Source: Erinaceus europaeus (taxonomy: Eukaryota; Chordata; Mammalia; Eulipotyphla; Erinaceidae). From it: 64,000 nt of DNA. The translations under genes were made by a program, and so were the position numbers. Location of the stretch: assembly GCF_950295315.1 (NCBI RefSeq), contig NC_080177.1:78803589-78867588 (forward strand), read 5' to 3'. Of the stretch, positions 44,161 to 53,835 are shown piece by piece. The notes under the pieces were generated by a model that did not search any database, had not been told where the DNA came from, and saw only the letters and a list, made by a program, of their open reading frames with translations. Positions within the stretch are counted from its first letter, which is position 1; every line of letters begins with the position of its first letter.

Positions 44161-44502
44161 TTAAAGGTTTTATTTATTTATTCATTTATTTTGGTCTCCA
44201 GGGTTATCACTGGTGCTCAGTGCCTGCACTACAAATCCACTGCTCCTGATGACCATCTTTTTTTCCTTATTGTTGTTGCTGTTATCGTTGTGGTGGTGGT
44301 GGTTGGACAGGACAGAGAGAAATTGAGAGAGGAGGGGAAGACAGAGGGGGAGAGAAAGATAGACACCTGCAGACGTGCTTCAATGCTTGTGAAGCGACTC
44401 CCCTGCAGGTGGGGAGCCAGGGGCTCAAACCAGGATCCTTGTGCTGGTCCTTGTGCTTTGTACTGTGTGTGCTTAAATGGTGCTCTACCACCCAGTCCCA
44501 AA
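44161..44502 (-). mobile_element. SINE family B+, second of an inverted pair
   Basis: Module complement 'TCTCCAGGGTTATCACTGG', tail, CT body, box B and a degraded head 'GTGCTCTACCACCCAGTCCC'. AGAAATATTTT occurs at 43948-43958 and 44503-44513, flanking the pair as a unit. Confidence 0.93.
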
Positions 44503-44745
44503 AGAAATATTTTTCTGTAGAAAACCTGGCAAATATTACAAATAAGGATGAATCAGAGAAGAACATGAAATTCATGTGATCGGTCATTTTTAGTAATAGT
44601 CTAAGACCCACAACTTTATGTCACCTTCTAAAGAGCTCAGAGTATCTTCATTAGGAGGGTGGCATAGCTTCAGCTTAACCTTAGTTATTGGCAACAGCAC
44701 CCACACTTCCCCTGCTTTAAACCTTTACCTTTTAAAACAGCTTTC

Positions 44746-45028
44746 TGGGGGCTAGGCAATAGCATACCCAGTTAACCTCACATAGTACTAATCACAAGGA
44801 CCTGTGCAGGGATCTGGGTTCAAGCCCCCTGGCTCCCTATCTGCAGAGGGGACACATCACAAGCAGTGAAGCAAATCTGCAGTTGTCTCTCTTTCTCTCT
44901 CCCTCTCTACCTCACCCTCTCCTCTAAATTTCTCTCTGTCCTGTCCAATAAAATGGAAAAAAAGGCCACCAGGAGCAGTAGATTTGTAGAGCTGGCACCA
45001 AGCCCCCATGATAATCCTAGAGGCAAGA
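44746..45028 (+). mobile_element. SINE family C, full length
   Basis: 'AACCTCACATAGTACTAATC', box B 'GGGTTCAAGCCCCC', 'CCAATAAAATGG', 'CCACCAGGAGCAGTAG' and 'GATAATCCTAGAGGCAAG'. Confidence 0.93.
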
Positions 45029-45118
45029 AGAAGAAAGAGGAGGAAAAGGAGGAGGAGGAGGAGGAGAGGGAGAGGGAGAAGAGAAAGGAAGAAAGGGAAA
45101 AGAAAGAAGAGAGAGGGG
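45026..45118. repeat. GAA/GGA purine tract
   Basis: Roughly 90 bp of only A and G, grown from the 3' end of the preceding SINE and ending at the head of the next. Confidence 0.95.
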
Positions 45119-45472
45119 GGTCGGGAGGTGGCGCAGTGGGTTAAGCGCACGTGGCGCAAAGCGCAGGGACCAGCGTAAGGATCCCGGTTCGAGCCCCTGG
45201 CTCCCCACCTGCAGGGGAGTCGCTTCACAGGCGGTGAAGCAGGTCTGCAGGTGTCTATCTTTCTCTCCCCCTCTCTCTCTGTCTTCCCCTCCTTTCTCCA
45301 TTTCTCTCTGTCCTGTCCAACAACAAAGCAATGTCAACAGTGGCAATAATAACCGCAACGAGGCTGCAACAACTAGGGCAACAAAAAGGGGGAAAAATGG
45401 CCTCCAGGAGCGGTGGATTCATGGTGCAGGCACCGAGCCCAGCAATAACCCTGGAGGAAAAAAAAAAAAAAA
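45119..45472 (+). mobile_element. SINE family B+, young copy
   Basis: Very well preserved: 'GGAGGTGGCGCAGTGGGTTAAG', 'ACGTGGCGCAAAGCGC', box B 'GGTTCGAGCCCC', 'GGGGAGTCGCTTCACAGGCGG', CAACAA body, 'GCCTCCAGGAGCGGTGG' and a long poly-A. Many CpGs remain. Confidence 0.97.
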
Positions 45473-45540
45473 AAAAGAAAGAAAGAAAGAAAGAAGAGAG
45501 AGAAAGGAGAAAGAAGAGAGAGAGAAAAGACAAAGAAAAC
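45459..45540. repeat. poly-A and GAAA/GAGA tract
   Basis: A18 followed by GAAA units and AG-rich sequence, the 3' tail of the preceding SINE. Confidence 0.93.
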
Positions 45541-45579
45541 AGCCTTCTTCTTGGTCCTGAAACTCTAATTCCTGACTTA

Positions 45580-45800
45580 GCGGTCAGAGCCTCTCGGCCT
45601 CAGCACTACTAACACTTGGGTACCACCACTCTGCCTGCTGTGGGAGGCTGTCTTGTGCACCACAGGATGTTCTGCAGTGGCTGCTGCTCATCCTCTAGAT
45701 GAAAGTACAGTAAATTGGCCCAACCCACAGCCAAAGTTGTCTGAAGGTGTGGTCAAGTGTGCCATCATCTCTAGGTTGCCCTGGCAAGGGTCTGATTTTT
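45580..45800 (-). mobile_element. MER20-like hAT-Charlie MITE relic
   Basis: + strand phrases in order: 'CTCGGCCTCAGCACTACTAAC', 'GGAGGCTGTCTTGTGCACC', 'ACAGGATGTTCTGCAG' and 'CATCCTCTAGATGAAAGTA', the complement order of MER20 as I recall it. Terminal repeats are decayed. Confidence 0.68.
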
Positions 45801-46474
45801 TTCTATCAAAGGAATCACAGAAAGAAGGGAAACAATGCCAGTTCTGTTAGGATAGAAGTAAATTTGTACTTGCACTAGTCAGGTATGAATGGAGCAAAAG
45901 TTCAGGTAGAGGTCTGTCCTCCATAAAAGCAGGGTCTTAGGATTTGAAGGAAGAATTTGAGGAAATGCATCAGAGTAACTCGAGTCACATATGGGGGAGA
46001 AGTCCTGAGTATCAGTGACTTCTCACTCTTCCCAGTGATCATCAATCAGGGTTGAGTACACTCCTATCAGCACCCCATGGTCCACATCTGCTCTGCTTGC
46101 GGTCTGGGGAAAGATACTATAGCAAGAAGGAGAAATAAAAATAGAAAGGTTGTTCTAAGGACTTGCAGAGGTGACGTGGGACTGGAACATTTAGTATCAA
46201 TGTGTGAATACACAGAGAAAATTTCTATAACCCAAAATAGTCTGTCTGTGAATACATAGACACACAAGGGAATCTATATGTAACACAGAATAAATGCGTA
46301 TGTAACAAAAAGTCAACAATAGTCATTGCATTTAGGGGGTAAGATCATAGGTGATTAATTCTCTCCCTTTCCACACATTCCTTAGTTACCTCTTTTATAG
46401 TGAACATTATTATGTTTATGACAAAGATTAACCAGCTCTCTTGTGATAAAGAAAACTAGACAAGATTATGAGAA
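45801..46474. other. low-copy DNA
   Basis: About 670 bp without a recognised repeat. Overlapping frames of about 60-66 codons on both strands (46067-46267) are unsupported. Confidence 0.5.
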
Positions 46475-46625
46475 AGACAGGTTTATTTTGAATTTCTTTA
46501 TTTTATTTCAGTGAGAGAGAAAGAACATTGCTCAGCTCTGGCTTACGGTGGTGCTGGAGACTGAACCTGGGACCCAGGGCCTAGAATGTCTTTTGAATAA
46601 CCATTATGCTATCTCCCCTGCTCCA
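46475..46625 (-). mobile_element. SINE family E
   Basis: 'ACATTGCTCAGCTCTGG', 'GGTGCTGGAGACTGAACCTGG' and 'GAATAACCATTATGCTATCTC', the complement of the E end, box B and head. Confidence 0.88.
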
Positions 46626-46980
46626 CTTGATTTGAATTTTACCTTCATGCCCATTCATATCTCCATAAGTGGTATATATATATTACAAAATACTTAAGTG
46701 CAAGAAAATAATTTCATCTTGGTGTCAACATCACAAATAAATAATATAATATAATTAATAAAACTGACTCTGCAATGAAAACAAATAAGTCAAATGGCAT
46801 TTCTTAAATGTTCTAGTTAGTAGCATGCTTTAAGTTCTGGTTTGCTTTTAAATGCTGTGGGGAAAGAGGCTAATTTTCTTAACGATAATGATCTCTAATC
46901 TGGGCGATTATATTAAGGTCAATAATCATTTATTCCTATGTGAATTTACTCACAATAAAGAAGAAGTAGTCACTATTGTT
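46626..46980. other. AT-rich low-copy DNA
   Basis: About 350 bp. Nothing recognised. Confidence 0.45.
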
Positions 46981-46993
46981 AAATCATTCCCAG

Positions 46994-47285
46994 GGTGCAG
47001 GCAGCAGCACACATGGTGCAAAGTGCAGAAGTATAAGGATCCGGGTTTGAGCCCTCAGCTCCCCACCTGTAGAAGGGTCGCTTCACAAGCGGCGAAGCAG
47101 GTCTTCAGGCATCTAGCTTTCTCTCCCCCTCTTTATCTCTCCTTCTTCTCTCAATTTCTCTCTGCACTATCCAGCAACAACAACAATAAAATGGAAAAAA
47201 AATGGCCTCCAGGAGCAGTGGATTCGTAGTACAGGCACCAAGCCCCAGAGAATAACCCTGGAAGCAAATAAAAAATAAAAATAAA
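46994..47285 (+). mobile_element. SINE B+/C hybrid with TSD
   Basis: B-like head missing about 20 bases, a brief 'AACAACAACAATAAAATGG' joint, then 'GCCTCCAGGAGCAGTGG' and 'AATAACCCTGGAAGC'. The 13-bp TSD AAATCATTCCCAG lies at 46981-46993 and 47286-47298. The tail is intermediate between B+ and C. Confidence 0.95.
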
Positions 47286-47319
47286 AAATCATTCCCAGTC
47301 TGCAATGGAGCCACATCAG

Positions 47320-47412
47320 AGAAACATGCTTAAACTCACAGATCAAGTGACTGGCAGGATCAGGACTGAACCTAGGTAGTCTGAATGCTGCACGGTATAT
47401 TAACCACCGTCA
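47320..47412 (-). mobile_element. MIR-like fragment
   Basis: Complement of MIR: 'AGTGACTGGCAGGATCAGG', 'ACTGAACCTAGGTAGTCTG', 'TTAACCACC'. Confidence 0.55.
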
Positions 47413-47639
47413 AGTGAACCTCCACTTTTCTGCACATTAGAAACAATCTCCTGCCACTCTAGGTCGCACCTGACTTGGCAGATGAGAGTTTCTGAGGATT
47501 ATTCTCAGGCAGCAGGAATTCTGAACCTCCTTAGGGTGACCCAACGTGTAGTCAGATTTGACAACCGCCGAACATTTCTGTCCTGGCCTAAAGACTACAA
47601 CACCAACTTCAAGTCTAATAGGTTGTTACTTAACGTATG

Positions 47640-47795
47640 TTTTATTTTATTAGAGACTTAATAGTGATTGGCAATATTGTAAGATAACAGGGGTACAACT
47701 GCATGCAGTTCCCACCCCTGGAGTTCTGTACCCGACCCCTCCATTAGAAGCTTTCCCTCTTTTTTATCCCTCTGGGAGTATGGACCAAAGATCTG
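47640..47795 (-). mobile_element. Repeat R, tail variant II, short copy
   Basis: The + strand reads 'TTTTATTAGAGACTTAATAG', 'GATAACAGGGGTACAACTGC', 'CAGTTCCCACCCCTGGAG' and 'CTCTGGGAGTATGGACC'. Confidence 0.82.
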
Positions 47796-47899
47796 TATTT
47801 TGGCATGAAAATTAACATTCTTCTGGAGCCAAACCTGTACAGCAACCACCAGATTGCTAGTTAAGTGGAGGTTTGATTACCTGAAAGAACGAGAAACCA

Positions 47900-48105
47900 G
47901 GGGCCAGGTGATGGCGCACCTGGTTAAGCACACACACTGATGCAGGTTCAAGTCCCTGGTCTCTGCCTTCGAGGGGAAAACTTCATGAGTGGTGAAAAGC
48001 AGGGCTGCAGGTGTCTCTCTCTCTCTCTCTCTCCCCCTCTCTCTCTGACATACCTCTCAATTTCTCTCTGTTACTATCCAGTAGTAAATATATTAAAAAT
48101 AAACT
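47900..48105 (+). mobile_element. SINE family A
   Basis: 'GGTGATGGCGCACCTGGTTAAG', a small deletion before box B ('CAGGTTCAAGTCCC'), 'GGGGAAAACTTCATGAGTGG', and TC tract to 'CAGTAGTAAATATATT'. Confidence 0.93.
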
Positions 48106-48314
48106 GTAAACCATGAACTTCAAAGATTCAGTCACCTAACTTAAAACACACCAATCTTTCTAGACTTGCCTTCAATTCCTCCCTAAAGTAGGAAAAGATT
48201 TCAAAAAGAGCAGATGTGTGACTAAGGATTGATGGTTTACAAAAGCACTAGAAGAGACTAGTTAAATCACCCATTCACATAATGCTGCAGCTACAGTAAA
48301 AGGATTTGCTGCTG

Positions 48315-48848
48315 CATGGAGGGTAAGGAACTCTGGGGCAGCTGGGAATGGGTTTAAACAATTCAAGGCTTTATTAGGGCAATACAGGGGTAAAGGACAA
48401 ATGTCCAGGTACTGCAAAATAAGCACTTACCAGCTGGGGTTGAGAGCACACTAGGCCCAGGAAGTATGTGAGTCATTTACCAGGAGTTCAGCCACCCTGT
48501 TCACTGCTGCAATCAGCAGTGGTCTTACAGGTCCTAGGGAGCCTACCTGGGGTCATCATGTCCCAGAGAAAGTGTTGGGAAATCAGGGGTAAGAGTCAGC
48601 CAGATCATGAGAAAGGTAACTAGCAAGGTTAAAATAAATGTGTGTTCAAATCCGGGGAAAAGAGCCAATCTCTGTGGCATCCAGAATCTGGAAATCCCCG
48701 CCAGACCCTCCCAGCACCGCCTCCTCCCAGGGCATCCAGTCACCACACTCAGGCAAGCTCCACCCATCAGGCTGACACCATCTCCAGCCAATTCCGTTAC
48801 ACAGCAATCTAACACCATTACCTTTAAAATACTTCTTCCGTCTACATG
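48315..48848 (-). mobile_element. possible solo LTR of an endogenous retrovirus
   Basis: Read on the minus strand, a 0.53-kb block starts with TG and ends near CA. It has an AATAAA signal (complement at 48370-48375) about 50 bp from its end, followed by 'GCCTTGAATTG', as in an LTR R/U5. It is GC-rich compared with its flanks. The ends and any target duplication are not clear, and no internal viral sequence adjoins it. A 91-codon minus frame inside is probably chance. Confidence 0.35.
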
Positions 48849-48894
48849 CTCTCTTCATATATGCACACATTGATGTGTGTGCATGAACGTAGTG

Positions 48895-48896
<2 letters not shown>

Positions 48897-48931
<35 letters not shown>
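48897..48931. repeat. (GT)n microsatellite
   Basis: About 17 GT units. Confidence 0.96.
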
Positions 48932-48932
<1 letters not shown>

Positions 48933-49399
48933 TATGATTCTTCTAAGACTAGTTCAGTTACTTACGCCTTGAATATATGTTCATCAGGCAAGTCTGGCAA
49001 ACAGGGAAACTGCCAAAATCCAGCCTGTGCTGGCCTCTGCAAGACACACGTACCCACATCTCTGTAGAATAGAGGCTTTTCAATTCTCCCAAAGGAGCCA
49101 CACACGCTAGGAAATCTGCTCAAAGAGTACAGAGGCCCTCAAATAAGAAATAATGTCTCAAAGGACCCTCCCCAGCACCACTATTGGAAAGAACAACACA
49201 TCAAGCGACTTGGCAGATGAGGACAAGGCAATAGGCCTGTCCTAAATTGTGGTCATGGATGAAAGAAGAAAAGAAAAATAGTCCTAGGAATTTGTCACAA
49301 CGAACTAATTTGCAACACAAATTTAGATAACAAATAGGGTACCGAAGAAAGAGATATAAAATTGTAAAGCTATTGGCTATATTTGGTAATACCTTAGGC
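48932..49399. other. low-copy DNA
   Basis: About 470 bp. No gene or repeat recognised. Confidence 0.45.
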
Positions 49400-49639
49400 A
49401 CAAAGAGAAAGCAATTTTAAATATTTTTTGGAAGAATTCTTCTATAATTTAGACATGGAAAAACTTCAGACTGTTATAAGAGAAATATGGTAGCTCTCAA
49501 CTTAAAATGAATTAACTATTAATTTATACTCCCACAAAACTAGAAAAGAAGGCACAATGAGTAATAGGAGAACCATATGCATTGAGATTTCAGAAATTGG
49601 AATTGTCAAATTCTGAATATAAAAATCCTTTATTTCATG

Positions 49640-50345
49640 TTTAGAAAAGATTCTGAAAATCTAGCTACAAATATATAATACACTAGTAAATGGCAACTAT
49701 TAAATAAAAAATAGTATCTAGAAAGAAAAATATATTAAAATTTAAAAATAAATGAACAGATTTATCAATAAATTAGAAGGGAAAACTAAAGATATTCTCT
49801 GACAAAAACAGAGTTTGTCACCAGGAGATTTTGACTTAAAGAAAGTCAATTATGGGATTCAGGTGGGGAGGAAAAAAGTGATCCCAGAGAGAAGGTTCCA
49901 AATAGAAAAATATATAGCAAGCAACGAATGTGTTGCAAGTGTGTGGATGTCTATACTCTCCCTCTTTAAATCACCAGTAAAGTATTTCATTGACATCTTA
50001 ACAGACTAAATACACAATGTGATCACAAATGACACGAGAGAAATAGGAGGTACAACATTCTAAGGTCTTCAAAGCAGACAAAAAAAATAAAATTTAGACA
50101 TTACAAGTAAAGTAAGCATACGAAGATTTCTGCTAAAACATAAAAAATTAGAATATATAATAAACTAGCAGAGGTTGGAATGAGATCAATTTTTCTCCAA
50201 AAATACAAGATGAAGAAGTACATGGAAAGAGCAGTGCAAAATGATAAGAAGTATAAATAAATGGTAGTTAAAACTCAAATGTTGGATTTAAGAGAAAGGA
50301 AGAAAGGAAAATACTGAACAGAAAAAGACAATAAAGACTATGATG
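49640..50345 (+). mobile_element. ancient L1/HAL1-like remnant
   Basis: 'AGAGTTTGTCACCAGGAGA', 'TGACTTAAAGAAA', 'GTGATCCCAGAGAGAAGG' and, further on, 'TGGTAGTTAAAACTCAAATG' occur in the order of an old mammalian L1 segment. All frames are broken. AT-rich sequence from 49400 may belong to it too. Confidence 0.5.
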
Positions 50346-50348
50346 TTA

Positions 50349-50606
50349 GGGGGTTAAGTACACGTGGTGCAAAGCGCAAGGATTGGCGTGAGGATCCTGA
50401 TTAGAGCCCCCAGATCCCCACCAGCAGGGGAGTCACAGGCGGTGAAGCAGGTCTGCAGGTGTCTGTCTTTCTCTCCCCCTTTCTGTCTTCCCCTCCTCTC
50501 TCCATTTCTCTCTGGCCTATCCAACAACAACATACCAACAATAATAATAACTACAACAAAACGAGGACAACAAAAGGAAATAAATAAATATAAAAAAATT
50601 TTTAAA
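50349..50606 (+). mobile_element. SINE family B, head clipped
   Basis: Starts at 'GGGGGTTAAGTACACGTGG', lacking about 15 head bases. 'GGCGTGAGGATCCTG', CT body, CAACAA tail and AATAAATAAATA end. Confidence 0.93.
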
Positions 50607-50617
50607 ACCCAGTTTAG

Positions 50618-50908
50618 GGAGTTGGGCGGTTGCACAGTGGGTTAAGCACAGGTGGCACAAAGCGCAAGGACCAGCATAAGGATCCCCGTTCGAGCCCCGG
50701 CTCCCCACCTGCAGGGGAGTCACTTCACAGGCGGTGCAGCAGGTCTGCAGGTGTCTGTCTTTCTCTCCCCTCTCTGTCTTCCCCTCCTCTCTCCATTTCT
50801 CTCTGTCCTATCCAACAACAATGGCATCAATAACAACAACAATAATAACTACAACAATAAAAACAAGGGCAACAAAAAGGGAATAAATAAATATTTAAAA
50901 AAAAAAAG
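50618..50908 (+). mobile_element. SINE family B, full length
   Basis: 'GTTGGGCGGTTGCACAGTGGG', box B 'CGTTCGAGCCCCGG', 'GGGGAGTCACTTCACAGGCGG', CAACAA body and AATAAATAAATATTTAAAA. It directly follows another + copy. Confidence 0.95.
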
Positions 50909-50954
50909 TTTAAGGCTGCCCAGCACCATATGAATGCAACTTCAGTAATGTGGT

Positions 50955-51045
50955 CTCCATCTCTCTCTCTCTCTCTCCCACCCTCTCCCTCTCCCTTTCT
51001 TTCTCTCTCTCTCTTTCTTTCTTCTTCTCCCGTCTCTATTTAGAA
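50955..51045. repeat. pyrimidine (CT)n-rich tract
   Basis: About 90 bp of CT/CCT-rich sequence, probably the body of a decayed D-type SINE. Confidence 0.8.
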
Positions 51046-51171
51046 AAAAAATGAGACTATGAAATTAGGGTCATTTGAGTATAGGCTGCAGAGAAGAGGG
51101 GTACCACTGCACAGGAGGGGTGTACTGTATGCGTCGTTCTCTATGAGATTAAAAACACAAAAGTATGTGGT

Positions 51172-51309
51172 CCAGGGAGTGGCGAGGATAAAGCATGGAC
51201 TCTCAGCATGAGGTTCTGAGTTCAGTCCCCGGCAGTGCATGTACCAGAGTGGTATCTGGTTCCTTCTGTCTCTCCTCCTATCTCTCTCATTAATAAATAG
51301 ATAAATAAG
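51172..51309 (+). mobile_element. SINE family D
   Basis: 'GGTCCAGGGAGTGGCGAGG', 'CAGCATGAGGTTCTGAGTTC', 'GTACCAGAGTGGTATCTGG' and 'CATTAATAAATAGATAAATAA'. Confidence 0.92.
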
Positions 51310-51692
51310 GAGGTTGGGCGGTAGCACAGTGGGTTAAGCCCACATGGCGCAAAGCGCATGGACCAGTGTAAGAGTCCCAGTTCAAGCCCTGGCTCCCCAC
51401 CTGCGGGAGGGGGCGGCGGGCAGGATTGCTTCACAGGCGGTGAAGCAGGTCTGCAAATGTCTGTCTTTCTCTCCCCCTCTGTGTCTCCCCTCCTCTCTCC
51501 ATTTCTCTCTGTCCTATCCGACAACAGCAGCAGCAATGACAACAACAACAATAATGGCAACAAAGGTAACAACAAGGGCAACAAAATGGTAAAAGTGGCC
51601 TCCAGGAGCAGTGTATTCGTAGTGCAGGCACCGAGCCTCAGCAATAACCCTGGAGGCAAAAATAAATAAATAAAAAATAAACAAACAAATAA
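51310..51692 (+). mobile_element. SINE family B+, with a G-rich insertion
   Basis: Full head ('GTTGGGCGGTAGCACAGTGGG'), a G-rich extra segment 'GGGAGGGGGCGGCGGGCAGG' at about 51404-51423, CAACAA tail, 'GCCTCCAGGAGCAGTG' and 'AATAACCCTGGAGGCAA'. Open frames on both strands cross it but follow the repeat, not a gene. Confidence 0.95.
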
Positions 51693-51727
51693 TATAAATG
51701 TAATCTTTAAACACACACAAAGTATTT

Positions 51728-51880
51728 CCCAACTGCAGGGGGAAGCTTCACGAGTGGTGAAGCAGGTCTGCAGGCGGTCTCTCTGTCTCTCCCCCCTTTA
51801 TCTCTCTATCTCCCCCTTCCTCTCAATTTCTGGCTATCTCTATCCCATAAGTAAAGATAATAAGCAAAAAACATTAAAAG
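51728..51880 (+). mobile_element. SINE family A, 5' truncated
   Basis: Begins at 'CTGCAGGGGGAAGCTTCACG' and runs to 'CTCAATTTCTGGCTATCTC' and 'AAGTAAAGATAATAAG'. Confidence 0.92.
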
Positions 51881-52020
51881 CACAAAGTAAACCCCCATGA
51901 GGTTCTGGTTTCCAATCTTGACCATCAAGTCAAATCTAACATAACACTAGACCAATACTTCTTGATCCTTATGATTTTGTATCTCCTGAGTGAATCTGAT
52001 GCTACTGGCTCTAAATCATC

Positions 52021-52349
52021 CCCCCCCCCCCAGGGTTATCACTGGTGCTCGGTGCCTGCACTACAAATCCACTGCTCCTGGAGGCCATGTTTTCCATTTT
52101 TGTTACCCTTGTTGCTTTTATTATTATTGTTGTTGCTACGGCTGTTGTTGTTGGACAAAGAGCAATCCAGAGAGGAGGGGAAGACAGAGAGGGGGAGAGA
52201 AAGATCAGACACCTGCATATCTGCTTCACGGCTTGTGAAACAACCTCCCCCCTGCAGATGGAGAGCCGGGGGCTCAAACCGGGATCCTTATGCCGGTCCT
52301 TGCACTTCGCGCCATGTGCGCTTAACCCACTGCACTACCACCAGGCCCC
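52021..52349 (-). mobile_element. SINE family B+, full length
   Basis: A 12-base C run replaces the outermost tail. Then 'CAGGGTTATCACTGGTGCTC', TTGTTG tail, CT body, 'GGGGGCTCAAACCGGGATCC' and head 'CCACTGCACTACCACCAGGCC'. Confidence 0.95.
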
Positions 52350-53469
52350 CAAGCATACCCCAAGTAGCAAAAATGTCAATGGAAAATGTGTGGAAAATAC
52401 TGACTTTGCGGAACTTGTAGCGGAGTAAGGGACTGTGGGCCCAGAGAGCATGCCCTTCATCCTCTGACTAATCAGCAGCCTTATGGTCTTTTAAAAACCA
52501 TTTCCTGTCTAAAGTCTATGTAGAGGCAGAGAAGAAAACATAATTATTCAGTAGAATAATGAGTATTCAGTCTCAAAACTTTTCCCCCTCAGAAAATTGA
52601 ACACTTCAGATAAAAAAAAAAAAAAAACCTCAAGCCATGACTCCTTCAGGGTTTTATTTTTGTTACCTGAATAAAATATCACTGACCCAATTTCAGCTTT
52701 CATGTGGACAGTCACTGAGTATTTATTTACTAGGCAGAATATCCACTTAAACACGCTCTCTGAAGAGCGACAGCTATCAAATTAACAAAGACCAGCTAAA
52801 AAACTATTGACAAGATTAGATAATGATATATCTTGCACACAATATCATTTCAATAAAAGTGCTATTATCTAGTACATTTGAAGAAAACAACCTCAGTGCA
52901 ACTCAGATTGCCAGTTGCTGAGCTTGAAGTAGTAAACATATCTATAAATAGATGGAACAGCCTGTAGAAAAATCCTTGGCCCTGTATGAGGTTTTTCTCA
53001 ACTGTTATCTACCTTTGATTTTCAAAGCATGAATTTTTAGAAAGACAGCAATGATAAAATCTCCAGTGACCTCTTCCCTCCCCACAGTCAAACCATACAT
53101 CTTCAGAGATTCAAAGTATTTCCAAGGCAGCAGTAAAGTAATCCACACCTGGCAGACATTCTTATATTTTGAAAATTTGAAATCTCAGTGCTTCTACAGA
53201 GGATTTTGAAACTTCACCTTCATAGAAAAAAAAAAAAGATATGCTTTCAAATATTGACAATAAACACTTCAATCTCAGTCCACCACATAAACAGCTGTTT
53301 AGCATGTGAGTCAACAGGCAAAGAATAGATTAATAACAAGTCTACTTTCAAATCACTCAATAAGCAAAAGCCTTCCACTCCCTTCTCTTTACTTCATGGT
53401 CAGCTCATAAACCCTCACTGTTAAGGAGAAACATCCTGACAATTCTAGTGACTTGGGAGTGGGGGAGTG
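52350..53469. other. low-copy DNA
   Basis: About 1.1 kb of AT-rich unique sequence with no recognised repeat, gene or long frame. Confidence 0.5.
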
Positions 53470-53491
53470 TATTGTGTTGTTTTAGAGACAG

Positions 53492-53529
<38 letters not shown>

Positions 53530-53580
53530 AAAGAGATCACAGCACCAAAACTTCCTTCAGCTGTGGGGGCCAGACTCAAT
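53470..53580 (-). mobile_element. SINE-like fragment with (GA)n
   Basis: GA-rich tract (53503-53522), then 'GGGGGCCAGACTCAATCCTGG', which resembles a minus-strand box B region. Head not identified. Confidence 0.4.
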
Positions 53581-53633
53581 CCTGGGCTGTGTGCATATTG
53601 CTGTTGTTTCAAGGACAAGAAGAGCACAGCCAG

Positions 53634-53835
53634 AGGGGCCAGGCAGTGGTTAAGCGCACACATTACAGTGCACAAGGACCTGAGTTCAAGCCCCTGGTCC
53701 CCATCTGCAGGGGGAAAGCTTCACAAGCGGTGAAGCAGGGCTGCAGATGTCTCTGTCTCTTTCCCTCTCTACCTTTCCCTCCCCTCTCAATTTCTATGCC
53801 TCTATCCAATAATAAATAAACAAATAAACAAATGT
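53634..53835 (+). mobile_element. SINE family A
   Basis: 'GGGGCCAGGCAGTGGTTAAGC' with about 12 head bases deleted, box B 'GAGTTCAAGCCCC', 'GGGGGAAAGCTTCACAAGCGG' and 'CCAATAATAAATAAACAAA'. Confidence 0.94.

Noticed and set aside
43990..44520. 176-codon plus-strand ORF
   Set aside because: Composed of two facing SINEs (A then B+). Composition-driven and not a gene.
51222..51716. 164-codon minus-strand ORF
   Set aside because: It runs along the complement of a B+ SINE and part of a D SINE. The same peptide fragments recur at other B/B+ copies.
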